From contig CAJNOJ010000065.1 in the NCBI GenBank assembly GCA_905250025.1, positions 372,001 to 436,000 on the forward strand: a stretch of 64,000 bases of DNA, read 5' to 3'. This document shows, one piece after another, positions 50,135-61,964 of this stretch. Positions within the stretch are counted from its first letter, which is position 1; each line of letters opens with the position of its first letter. A program made the position numbers and the translations under genes. Under the pieces are notes generated by a model, which worked only from the letters and a program-made list of their open reading frames with translations, was not told the origin of the DNA and made no database searches. Source of the DNA: Adineta ricciae. Lineage: Eukaryota > Rotifera > Eurotatoria > Adinetida > Adinetidae.

Positions 50135-53100
50135 CTATTCTCGATTATCTTCATCACTTGCGTCGTCTTCATCACCGAAGTCTTTCCATAAAGATAAAAT
50201 GATCTAAACATACATGAAATCAAACATCGGATTAGACAACGATGTTTCAAACTTTTTCAGCGAATTGTTTTCGTTCGTCGCCTGTCAATTGATCTGCTTC
50301 TTCTACAACAAATACAAATGAAAATACATCATCCCAATCATTTATGTTCCGTTCTTTTTTTACCTTTGTATCTTCTCATTTGTTCAAATATATTTTCCAT
50401 ACCAAAAGCATCCGTATCTAGAAATGAGAATAAGGAAATGCAAGCACTTGTTCATATCAGTAAAGTTATCTCTGTCCTTCTCTTTCATCAAGGTTCAGAT
50501 GTTACTATTTAAAGAATTTTTCGTGTCTGCCATGCCAACATAAGAAAAAGAGAGAACGAATTTCATGTTTCGATTTCAATTTTCTCTTCCTATCAAACAA
50601 TAAGAAGAGAAATAACGAAATCAAAGACAACATTTTGATGTATGTTATTCATTTTTTGGCAATGATGTTGATGAGAAGGAAAGCGAACGCATCGAACAGA
50701 CAATACTTACCATGATGGTTATTGGTCGTCGAAGAAGAATCAATTCGTTCGTTCTGTTCGTCTTGTTGTTGTTCTTCGGAATGATTCGTATCCTTATTTG
50801 TATCAAAAGTTAGTTTCTCCTTCAATTGTTTAGCTAAATTGCGATTGATTTCACGTCGATCTAAAGGAAATCAATTAGCGATGATATGAATATAACATCG
50901 GACATCAATTCATCCTTATCATTTATTCATCATCTAAACTCGACTCGATATACAAATGAATTCATCAATCCAACTACAACGCCGAATAGACTGTTNNNNN
51001 NNNNNNNNNNNNNNNNNNNNNNNNNNNNNNNNNNCGTTTATTCAACACATCGAAACTATATCCACTACAACGGATAACAACTACGCCATCGTCATCTCTA
51101 CTGAACAAATACTTTCTGTTTAAATCAGCATTCAATCGGAACATGCGCATTGCTGAATTGTCTCTGTTGAGTCTGACATTACCCTTGTATGCAATTGTGT
51201 TTACGCTTTTTATTGAATTGACAGTACAACGTGTTAGTAAGAATACAGCTGAATCAGGTGGTAATTCACGTAGTCGAACGCAACGTCGTCGACAACGTAT
51301 GCGCAGTCTTATATGGACATCAAACTATTTACTCGTTGATTTTCTTGGTCTAATCTACGAGTTAATCTATGTCATCATTCATTTAACAGGCGAATTAACA
51401 CTCAATTCGTTAGCTGGTCGTTTCTATTGTCAATTACAAGTCTACCTTCCTTTATATTTAACCGTTCTTATGGCTTATAGTTTAACAGCAATCTCGATCT
51501 ACCGCCGCCGACACTTCGCTAATTTGAATAATCAATCAACTCGTTCAACAACCCGAAGTCTTTTCTTCGTATTGGCACTCTGGATTATGCCAGTGATCAC
51601 TTCGATCATTCCAGCTTATTTGTTGACACAATTGAATATTCTACGAATCACTCAACATGAAATCACCAATGAATGCCAAATATCGTACACATATGGATCG
51701 ACGGTTGTAGCGATCTATATGTGTTATCGACTTGGTAAGAAAAGAAATTGATTGTTTTCTATTTTCGATTCAAATTGAAAGCAAAACTTTTTTTTAAGGT
51801 AATATTTTCCTTCTTCCACTGTCGATTTCATTTGCTTGTTACTTAACTATCTGCGTGGATTTGATACGCATGCAACGACGTTTTACTGGAGCATTCGAGC
51901 GTCATGTACATATTCGTAAAAATCTTATTCTTCAAATTCTCTTTCTCTTCCTTAATTTTGCTGTATTCTGGTTACCAGCAGAGATCATCACACTCTATAC
52001 GAAAAGTCGTTTGTTGCGAGATACCGTTCAAGTAACCAAATCCCTGAATATTCTTCTTGATCCACTGATCATTACTGGTTTCGACACACGTTTCTCATCA
52101 GCTGCACAACATTTTCTCTCGAAATGGCGTCTCGATGAATTTATGTGCTTCTTCGGTTCGAATCGACAAAATCTATCTATGACGACATCGAGTCAATTGA
52201 TGACCATACGTTCAGGTGCAACATTACAACGTTTGAAACTTCCACCAAACAAACGTGATACGCAACAATTACAAGCGGTGACTTGGAATCTTGCGGATGA
52301 TGACGATATAACTGTTCTCGAATCGAATTCAAATCATGTATCACATGTTTATGATAAACCATTGCCAGTAGCAAAACCAGTGGATACCCGGCTAACATCG
52401 AAACGAAAATACCGACAACACAGTCAAACTCGATTAGGATCGTCGAAAAAACGTAAAAAACCACTCGTCATCGAGAATCATCTTGTTTCTAAGCGTCATT
52501 AAGAAGAGTTTCATCCTACCTTTCAAATTCATGTTCGGCCATTGATGAACATGAAGTGTTTGCATCAAACGTGGTACACCATAAACGTCCCGATAGACTA
52601 AACATCAACAAAGATTCTTTTTATGTGTACATCTATTTGAATATTGTTTGTCTTATCTTTCCTACTTACGATGTGTGTTTTCGTCTTCGTCGTCATCATC
52701 TGTTTCTGATGTGGCACTTTTTTCTAATTCAAGTAATTCATAACCGTGTTCTGTACACCATTGTTTTATATCTGTTTTGGAAATTGCTAATAGAAAATAA
52801 CGAAAACTAAGAATGATTGATTTCCTTACAAAAACGAACTTTCAGCTATCGCACTGATGCTTCGAGCAACGACAAATTTCGCTTCACAATCGCTGAGAAC
52901 ACTGAAAAATGGAAGCCAACTATCGAGTTTGATACGACTATTGATCTATAAGAAGAAACACGCATTCATCGTGATTATCGTTGATGATTTCATACTTGAA
53001 CTGGATCAATTAATACGATAAGCATCTGTGCAGAATTAGCGACTGATTCTTCTACGAGCATTTTGGTATTCACTGGGCATAGATGAACATCGGCAGTGTA

Positions 53101-53226
53101 ATATTTTGTGTCGATAGTCCATTCTATTGGATTGTTGTCAATCGTTTTCGACTCTCCAGTTAATTCTTGAAGAATTTCACCGAGAAATTCCTGATCAAGT
53201 CCAGCAATAACAATCGATGGTTTCAT
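50135..53226 (-). CDS. AAGAB: Alpha/gamma-adaptin-binding protein p34 (AAGAB)
   Basis: Cytosolic chaperone that assists assembly of AP-1 and AP-2 clathrin adaptors, hence endocytic traffic. Eight exons are read: 53226-52996, 52945-52840, 52786-52670, 52597-52520, 50860-50711, 50417-50364, 50302-50253 and 50203-50135. Diagnostic blocks are EWTIDTKYYTADVHLC (pseudo-GTPase core), SWLPFFSVLSDCEAKFVVA, IKQWCTEHGYELLELE followed by an acidic run, VYGVPRLMQTLHVHQWPNM, then a helical C-terminus FGMENIFEQMRRYK and DERKQFAEK with an acidic end (DFGDEDDASDEDN). These match human AAGAB in order. The intron between exons 4 and 5 (52519-50861) encloses a whole plus-strand receptor gene. The donor of exon 2 (GTTCGT) is the least certain junction. 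Confidence 0.88.
50886..52502 (+). CDS. Class A-like 7TM receptor nested in an AAGAB intron
   Basis: Orphan G-protein-coupled receptor. The N-terminus carries N-glycosylation sequons (MNITSDINSS, NST). The 39-N gap at 50996-51034 interrupts the extracellular N-terminus; the frames on its two sides require a true gap length of 1 modulo 3 if no intron lies in it. Seven hydrophobic segments follow: TM1 after NMRIAEL, TM2, TM3 with a Cys in RFYCQLQ and the SIYRRRHF end in place of DRY, TM4, TM5 across a short intron (51735-51798), TM6 with FAVFWLPAE, and TM7 with LDPLII in place of NPxxY. The tail is long and basic, ending SKRH at 52502. The third intracellular loop is short. Divergent rotifer-type receptors often lack canonical motifs; ligand unknown. 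Confidence 0.82.
50996..51034. other. Assembly gap (39 N)
   Basis: Run of 39 undetermined bases inside the N-terminal coding region of the nested receptor. The length is probably approximate. Confidence 0.99.
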
Positions 53227-54070
53227 GTTTGATTAGATTAAGTACTAAAGCAACTCTGAAGGCTCTCTAATGAAAAAGAAAACAACAGACGTGAACGAGT
53301 ACCGATCGCATGAGTCAAAATCAACATCCGATTTGAAAAAAGCTTAACTAATCGGAGACGAACAGAATGGAAACAGAAAAGAGAGTCGCTCGTTGTCATC
53401 CTCGTGCATAGCATATCATCATCGATAGCAAATTTTCTTATTTTCAAAGAAAATCTTCATTATGTACAGGAAATCATAGCTTTTTTGGGGGCGAACCGTT
53501 ACGTTTTTTAAAACAATGATTCAATCATTTCGTTTTCTTATCAAACAAAAACTGAAAGTATGAAAAAAGTTGATAGGTCATATTACCGGTTTTACAAACA
53601 GCAAAGAATGTCAGTCAGTACACTTTTGATGATTGGAACATCAAGTCAATTTCACCTTTATGAAGAAAAAAGAAGAATATCGAACGAAACAAATTTTGAT
53701 TCCCTTTATTATGCCACAGTGATGTCCGTCGGATTGGATATAACTACTCGAGACGCAATGTTTGGTTAAAGGTCAGTATAGAGAAATAGACAGACAGTTT
53801 TTTTCGACTTGTTCATCAAATTAGTTGGCAAAAATCTCGAACAGATATATGCCGACCTCTGTCGAAGTCGAATACGATGTGCGGAAATACTATCAAAACA
53901 GAATTGTTATTTATTTTCTTCCCTTCTTCACGTCATTTCAATCTATCTATCTATCTGTCGCGTGCGCTGAAGTGTCGTTATTATCTATCTATCTTGTTCT
54001 GTTGTTTTCTTTTCTCATCTATTGTCTATTGGTGCTCGAATAAGAAATCATTCATTTCAATTGCGAAACA
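53227..54070. other. Intergenic between AAGAB and ATG16 copy A
   Basis: Divergent promoter region for AAGAB (minus) and ATG16-A (plus). It contains a short TCTA run at about 53938-53956. Open frames at 53560-54043 are unmatched. Confidence 0.5.
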
Positions 54071-56676
54071 ATGGAAGTGATCGTAGCAAATTGGAAATCA
54101 ACCATCTTCAATCAGTTAAAAGAACAAAATCAACGAAGAAACGTCTACGATCAAATCATTGAACATTGTATATCTATTCGCTCGTTGTCAATTCACACTT
54201 TTATCAGTATTTTTCTTTTCAAAATAGATAATCGTATCCTAGAAAATAACGCTATCCTACAGATTCAATGTAACAAACTCCAAACAGATGTTCATCATTT
54301 ACGTTTGGCTAATGCCGGTCTGGAAAAAGCATCTGAAGCAAGGTGAGATTATTTTCTTGTTTTTGTACGAGTATCAACCATATTCTTTATATTTAGTCAA
54401 GAGTTGGCTCATGCAAACGATAAATTGACTGTTGCAAAAGAAGAAGTTGTTCGATATTTACGAGACAATGGTGAAGTAAGAACATTAGATCGGATTAAAC
54501 ATCGAAAATTTCAGTCAATTAATGATTTTAGCTTGCTCGAGAAGTTGTTCGCTTGAATCATACTATCGCTGATATAAGCGATAAACTCATTGCCGAAGAA
54601 ACTAAGTAATAGAAGATATTCGTCAATTCAAATGTTCTTATTCGCTTTTATGTATTATTTTATTCGTACAAAGAGCACGACAATGTCAATCTGCGAATGA
54701 TCAATTACAAGAAAATATCAGAAAAGCTGAGTCTGAAGTGGAAAATCTAACCCAGATCAATCAAGTAAGTTCTTATTACCGTATGAAATGTTATAGACGT
54801 ACAAATATTCATTTAGATTCTTCAAGAAGAGTTTCAAGCAAGTCAGAGTAAGATTAACAAACTGCAAATTGAATACAATCAAATGCGACCTGCGCATCTC
54901 GAACTTGAACAACAATTGGAAACAGCGAAACGTAATAATAAACAAATAGAAGATGAATTAATTTTTTATAAAAATGAACGTGCAGCAATGAATGATTTCG
55001 AAGTTGAACAATCCAATCACAAGTAAGAGCGAGATTCTTCATTAAGAAGAAAAGACGAATCCATATTTTCAATTCAGAATTCGCAAAGAAGTCGAAGCAC
55101 AGCAGCGGTATGTTGAACCAAGCATATTTTTCGAAGATGATATGGTTATCATCCCACCATGGAAACAATCATCTGACGTAAGCCAAGACTTTCTAATGAA
55201 TTCATGGTAGATACAAAATATAATATCAAATGAGAATGCGCTATCGAGTATTTTATAGTTCGGCGGGTAGTAATTCGGACGTGATGTATCATTCGTATAA
55301 TGAGTCTATACATCGAGAGAGAAGCACAAGTATGATTCCCGGTGGAAGAAATCTATTTGGAAATCTCATGCAAAAATTGACAAATGGAGTGAAAAATCAT
55401 TCGAATGATCATTTCTATCGAGCACCGACAATTTGCACTTCAGCATACCTTCCAACACGAGAAGTTACACATTGGGTAAGGATAATTTTATTTCAATTGC
55501 AGATGAGAAACTTTCTTCGACCTACATACTTTATATATAGGATTGTACTGATCTCGAAGTGTACGCTCTTCAATTTCAACCGTCAGGTTCTATATTAGCA
55601 ACCGGTTGTAGTGACAAAATGGTGCATCTATGGGAAATTTCTTCGAGTGGTCAGCAGTACAAATATTGTTCACTGCAAGGAAGTCATGGAGCAATCAACG
55701 CTCTTGATTTCGACAATGATGGAGTAAATAGATTCTCAAGATCGAGTTGTAAATAATGAGACTAATTCATATTGTCATAGTATCGTCTTCTGGCTGGATG
55801 TTCGAGTGATACAGTATATATTTGGTCATATGGCGAACAAAAAATATTGAAAGATATATACAGAGGACATCAAGGTCTGGTATTTACTTGTAAATTTATT
55901 TCGGCAAAAAAGTTAGCAACGGGCAGTGCCGATAGAACAATTAAACTTTGGGATTTGTATAGCCGGCATTGTAAGAATTGTATCAATCAACGCTTGAAAG
56001 TCTGAACTTTCTCTTCTAGGCACACAAACATTATTTGCTGGGTCAAAATGTCATGATTTAGTCATTACTGATGCAGCTGGTACAATCATAAGCGGTCATT
56101 TCGATAAGAAGATTCGTATGTGGGATCCATATACGGATAAATGTCGAACAGAATTAAAATATGATTCTGCCATCACATCGTTATCCTACAACCAAGGTAA
56201 CACAAAATAATCTTACCCGTTCGTATTTTTTCACGAATTATTCTAGAGAAAAACCAACTGCTTGCTTGTTTCAAAAACGATACATTAAAACTCATTGATT
56301 TAAGACAACATAAAACACTTCATACATTTAGGTTAGATTTCTATCATCGCATAACCTTTTCGTAATCATTATTACTGATCTATTTTAGTCATGATTATTT
56401 TAAAGTAAGTACTGACACAGCTAAAGCAATTTTATCACCGGATGGTCAATATGCTTGTGCTGGTTCCCAAGACGGTTCGTTATTTGTGTGGAACACTGAA
56501 AATCGTGTTTGTGAAAACGTTCTCCAACAAAAGCATACGTATGATTTCGCGACTTCTACACTCGATTACATTTTTATTTCTTTAGTACAATGGTCACATC
56601 AGTTGCTTGGCAGCCAGATGGGAAATATGTTGCATCGTGTGAAAAACATCGTCGTGTGGTTCTTTGGAGTCAATAA
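54071..56676 (+). CDS. ATG16L1: Autophagy protein ATG16-like, copy A
   Basis: Scaffold of the ATG12-ATG5-ATG16 complex that directs LC3 lipidation. The N-terminus has an ATG5-binding-like helix (NWKSTIFNQLKEQNQRR, then IIEHYNRILENN), a long coiled coil, an acidic/hydrophobic patch (FFEDDMVIIPPW), a linker, and a seven-blade WD40 domain with [44 protein letters not shown] and a C-terminal CEKHRRVVLWSQ. About 14 exons have short introns. The junction between the coiled-coil end (donor at about 55178) and the linker is the only poorly resolved one (see findings). The stop is TAA at 56674-56676, only 169 nt before the second copy. Confidence 0.9.
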
Positions 56677-56845
56677 TTGTTTGTATTTCGTGTGGTATTT
56701 CTATATTTTTATCCGACGTTTTTTGTTTTTTTTCCTAATGCATAATGACTCACCATGTACATACGAAAAGACAATAGATACTATGAAATCGATTATCATT
56801 CTACGTAATTTATGTTCGTTTTTCTATTCTAGATTAAATCGTATC

Positions 56846-59449
56846 ATGGAATGGAAACAAATTATATATAATCAATTACGAGAACGAAATCGATACGAAC
56901 GAGATGTATATGCGGAAGTTGTAAGACACTGTAAGTCGCGAAAGTTGTAATCGATCGCATTCGAATTGCTTTATATAAATAGATAACCGTTTGATTGAAA
57001 ACTATTCTATAATCTTACTGCGATGTACTGAGCAAGAACGTGATATTCTATCACTGCGCCAAGAGAATACCGACTTGCAGAAAAACAGTGTTAGGTAAGT
57101 TTGAACGAGAAGCGCAGGGCGGAGAGGAATATGCTTTCGATTTGTTCTAGTGTGGCTGGTCTACCAGTAAATGATAAAGTGAAGACATTAGAAAATGATT
57201 ATATGAAAGCGAAAGATGAAATTCTCACGTTGTTACGCGAACGAGGAGATGTATGTTATTGACTGAAATGTATACTTTTCTATTCTATGTGATTAGATAA
57301 CGAAAGAAGTCATTAGTCTCAGTCGGATTGTCAAAGAAAGAGATGATAAACTTGATTCGGAAGAGAAAAAGTGAGTATTGATTGATTTTCATATCGAGTT
57401 GATCATATTGCTGTTTGTTTTTATGAAGAAATCAAATTTTAACTAAAGAAAATATCTCTCTTAAACAACGTCTTGAAGCAGCAAAAGAAGCATCGAGTGG
57501 TTTACAGAAAGTTAATGAAGTAAGTTGATTTTTCCGAAACAAAAACATGGAGTAAGAGAAATGTCTTCATTTTAGACAATACTTGATGAATTTCAAGCAT
57601 TACAATTAGCGTACAGTGAATTAGAAAAACGTCAACAAGAATTAGACGCTACGAACGCATTCTTACGTCGAGAAATGACTGAAAAAGTTGAAAAACAAGC
57701 AAATGCGTTAGATGCAGAAGTGCAACAGCACCAAAGGTCTGTTATTCTCATTCCAATCCCTCTTTCATGTGTCAAATCATGTCGAATGGTTTTAGACGAA
57801 TCGAAGATGACGTCAAACGCAAACTCGATGAAGCCAAAAATGATATCACTAGTTTTAGTACGCCAACAACTGTGTCAACATTCAAAAGTTCACTTAACGA
57901 TGGTAAAATTCATCGATCACCAGCAGCAGATTTTGTGAAAGTTGTCGTTCCAACAAAAGCTATAGCCAAATGGGTCAGTTTCTAAAAAAAATTCTTGATG
58001 TGAGTGAGTGTGATGTGCACCGATTATACTCGTTTTTTTTTGTCATTTTAGGATTGTTGCGATAATGAACTACATGCCATTCAATTTCATCCGTCAGGAT
58101 CATTGGTCGCAACAGGTGGAAGTGATAGAAAAATCCATATCTGGGAACTAAATGGAAATTTAGGTAAACCCTATCGTTAGTTCTATTGAGATCAATGGAT
58201 CTGATTGATATGTTTCATGTAGGTCAAGTCCAACCAGCTTATGTTCTTGCTGGAAATAATTCGACTGTCACTGCGATTGATTTTGACAACGAAGGCGTAA
58301 GAAATCTTAAGAGATTTTTCATCTAATTATCAGCGAAGAAATATTTTAGGCAAATTTGATACTCGGATGTTCAGAAGATTTCGCATGTCGCGTTTGGGGC
58401 CTTGCTGACCAACGTCTACGTCATACACTCACTGGCCATGGTGCCAAAGTCTTTTGTGCTAAATTTATCACTGCAAGTCTAATTGCATCGGGCAGTCAAG
58501 ATCGTACGTTGAAACTATGGGATTTACAAAATCGGCAATGTAAAGAAGACTCATTCGATTTTGATGATTGAATTATTAAATTATATTTTCAGGTGTGCGA
58601 ACATTGTTTGCCGGATCTAAGTGTCATGATCTAGTGGCACTCGATGCGTCGGGTAGTTTGATTAGTGGACATTTCGATAAGAAAATACGGTTCTGGGATG
58701 CGAAAAATGATTCAACAAAATGTGAATTACAGTTACAAGCAGCAATTACGTCCTTAGCAATCAATCGAGGTTGTTTATTGAATAAAATCATTAGAGTTTC
58801 ATTCCAAAACAAGTACTTTACGCTCATTTAGAGAAACAGTTGTTGTTAGCGTGCTCACGAGATGATACATTGAAGCTAATTGAGCTCAGGGAAAACCGTG
58901 TTATACAAACATTTAGGTATGACATTCTCATGCTGAAAAGTTATTCCCACTGTATATTTCATTTTTCTAGTCACGATGATTTCAAAGTCACATCAGACAC
59001 GGTCAAAGCTGTCCTTTCTCCAGATTGTGCATATGCATGTGCTGGTGGTAACGACGGGTCCGTATTTGTGTGGAATACAACAACGGGCAAAGTCGAAAAG
59101 GTCCTCAATAAAGAACACTCGTAAGTAATTCTTTTGGTAAAAGGGCACTTCTGAGTTAATAATCCACACTGATGAGACGTTGTCAACCACTCGTCAACTT
59201 TCTACTTAGTAGTATATTACAAATTCAGTTCTTTCAAGTGAGGTAATTGTGAGATTCGTGTTGAGCTCCGTCATAAATGCATATTATTCATTCCGTGCTA
59301 TTTCCGCCAAGAAACCGATTGAATTAGACAATCCGGTTTATATTTCCTTTTATTTTAGGACAATTATCAATGCAGTGGCTTGGCATCCCGATGGCCGATT
59401 CCTTGTTTCATGCGAAAAGCAAAGACGAGCTGTCTTATGGGGAGAATAA
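56846..59449 (+). CDS. ATG16L1: Autophagy protein ATG16-like, copy B
   Basis: Tandem paralogue of copy A with the same domain plan: [19 protein letters not shown] and VVRHYNRLIENY for ATG5 binding, a coiled coil ([20 protein letters not shown]), a polar linker, and seven WD40 blades ([90 protein letters not shown]). The WD40 part is closer to human ATG16L1 than copy A is (for example RLRHTLTGH and a Gly-Lys-Val-Glu-Lys-Val-Leu blade end). The coiled coils of A and B are strongly diverged, so the duplication is old. The start ATG 56846 directly precedes the conserved helix. The stop is TAA at 59447-59449. Sharing of a promoter with copy A is possible but not shown. Confidence 0.91.
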
Positions 59450-59915
59450 TGTGATAAAATCATGTCGAAATCGTTGTTTGTTTATTTTCTCCTCTCTGTC
59501 TTTTTTCCAATATTAATATATCTAGTTTCTCGCGCGAAAAAACAAGCACTATTCATTGTATTCAAATTCCTATTCGAGATGTCTTGATTGATCTATGTAA
59601 CTAAATGAAGTTATAAATATATATATACTGTATATTTTGTATTCAAGTAAACGAAATTGTAGTCAATACACCAGTCTTTGCCGTTATAATCAAAAGAATT
59701 GCACTGTGTATTTGTGTTAGACTCTAGTGATATTTACGGAAATGGGAAGCCAACGCCATCTAGTGGTGAAAAATAAAACAAATTTTCTTTCAAAATATAA
59801 TTTCAATAATTTCATTCAAAGGAAACAGATTAATTTTCAGTGGCGAGTGCATAAATGAATTTCCATGATTGAGTTTTCACGGACTATTTCGTTGTCATCG
59901 ATTTAGTCAACTTTA
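59450..59915. other. Intergenic between ATG16 copy B and the C5orf34 homologue
   Basis: AT-rich, with ATG16-B 3' flank (AT dinucleotide run near 59618-59628). No gene is seen. Confidence 0.5.
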
Positions 59916-61964
59916 ATGGAAGAATGTTCAGATCATTTTTTCTCTTCTCTCGTTAATAAAGCTAACATTTCAAACATGAATAAAGATCCCAACATCGCGA
60001 AACAATTTATTATGTACACAAATGACTCAGTAGAAGCAACATTCTATGATGGTACAAAAATATTCCTTTCGCCATGTGCTACTGAATACGTTGTTCAACA
60101 AGGCAACCATGCACAAGGTATAAAATCTTTTCTGCTCGAATAATGTATGCATGAACTACTTTGATTAGGTGTTATGACAATGAAATATCGTACGATATAT
60201 ACAACGAGTACGTTATTACCACGGATTCGATCGGTTTTGACATTTCGCAATCTCTACGCTCAACAGCCATTTCTTGTTCCAAACCTTGTCGATTCCGATC
60301 AATGTTATGTAAGACTGTTTGTAATTCCATTGGTTCATGTTTTTCATCTTCTTCATGTTTAGCAATCCACAGGCACAGCAACTCATGTACGTTGGTCTCC
60401 TAATGTGTCCCTCCCAACGACTGCCGACGACGATCCAACTCAAACATGGTCATGGACATCGTTGTGTGGTCGAGCGCGAATCGAGATTTCTCAATGTCGA
60501 CAAATTGTTTATGTCACACATCCTTTACAAGTCTCACGCATTCTAACCAAGCAACAAAACGATACAGATATTCCCACAAAGTATATTCACGTCTTTGCAC
60601 CTGTTCGTCGATGTTTTTCATCACAACGAATTCCAGACTATCTGTGTAAATTTGTTCACAAGTGTTTTCAACTTATTGAGCGATTATCCAATGAACACAA
60701 TTCATTCAGTACTGATAATGATGTTGACGAGGATGAAGATGAGGATGAAAGCGAATGGAGTTTTCAATTACCGTTACCACTACCAAGTTCCTCGTGTCCG
60801 AAAGCACATCGCCATCGTTTACATCATGAAATGATGTTCGAAGCTGATATGCGTGTTTTGCAAACGGCAACAGTGACTTATCGACTAGAATATGATCATC
60901 CGACAAGTATAGAAGCGTTGGTTCTCGATGAAAATAGTCAACGTCTGATTGATTACGTTATTACTACGGACATTCAATCGAGTTTCTATAATTATTATTC
61001 AATGAAAGACAACGTACGTGTTTTTTCTATTTCGCTTTGAAATTAGTTATGAAATTCCGTAACTTTTCTCTTTCATTTAAAGCAATGTCGTCTACTGACA
61101 TTATCGGAACATGCATTACCACCTCAAAACGAACGAATCTCTCAAATTATTCGGTTTATGTCTAATATGCGTCAACGAATACTTAGTATGACTCGACGTG
61201 TGCAAGAAAAGCCATGCTGGATTCAAGACGATGTAATCATAGACACCAGTATCAACGATACAATCGAAGAGTTGGTTAGTTAATCGCTTCTGATGAAACT
61301 TCACAACGCTTTTTCTCCTCTCTCTTGAAGAAATCATCTTCATTGGCCGATGACTTTGACAATGAAGATAATATTTATCGTCAGACATTCATTCTTGATG
61401 CTGGACACTTCAGATATTTTCACGATAATCACGTTGAAATCAAATTTTCCAATGGTTTTGTTTTGCACATGACACCAGAACAAGTACATTCTTGTCAAGT
61501 ATGCATTGGAAAGGAAAAATATTCAATTCTCTTCAGATTGCTATTTAGATGAATCCACACGTTGATTTTCAATGTCGAATAACCGACAAGAAAAAACAAA
61601 AGACTATCGATGTGTTCGATGGAATATCTCAACCAGGCTGTTATGAACAGTAAGCGACTGATTTGTACATTTGACTTGATGTTCAGTTGGATCTTCATAT
61701 ATTAGATATATTTCTGCGGCAATCGATTGGTGTCTTTGGGTATGGAATGAAAAGCGAGTAGAAGAACAGCGAAATCTAGCCAATAATATCCAGCAAGAAC
61801 TCTTTCGTTTGAAGCTGTTTACGAATATGATGGAAATTCAAGATTATCAACAGTCAGCAATGATGTCGACGCCAGTCACGAATTCGAATGAATACTATTC
61901 GCCAGAGGATATCAAACAAATTCTTGCTCGCACAGCCAAATTTACACGATCAGAGTCATCTTGA
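59916..61964 (+). CDS. C5orf34: C5orf34 homologue
   Basis: Conserved animal protein of unknown function. The N-terminal block YTNDSVEATFYDGTKIFLSP closely parallels the N-terminus of human C5orf34 and is followed by CATEYVV. Middle blocks TYRLEYDHPTSIEALV and RLLTLSEHALPPQ, and the C-terminal block around HVEIKFSNGFVLHMTPEQ and YISAAIDWCLWVWNEKR, occur in the same order as in the human protein, which carries two domains of unknown function (DUF4524 and DUF4520, from memory). An acidic tract (DVDEDEDEDESE) sits mid-protein. Seven or so exons have short introns. The ATG at 59916 is the first in frame; the in-frame ATG at 59976 is an alternative. The stop is TGA at 61962-61964. Nothing in the neighbourhood indicates a function. 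Confidence 0.8.

Noticed and set aside
50996..51034. The frame drawn through the N run joining MNITS to VYSTHRNYIHYNG
   Set aside because: It assumes the gap is exactly 39 nt; the correct frame after the gap is the one leading into the TM1 sequence (RLFNTSKLYPLQ).
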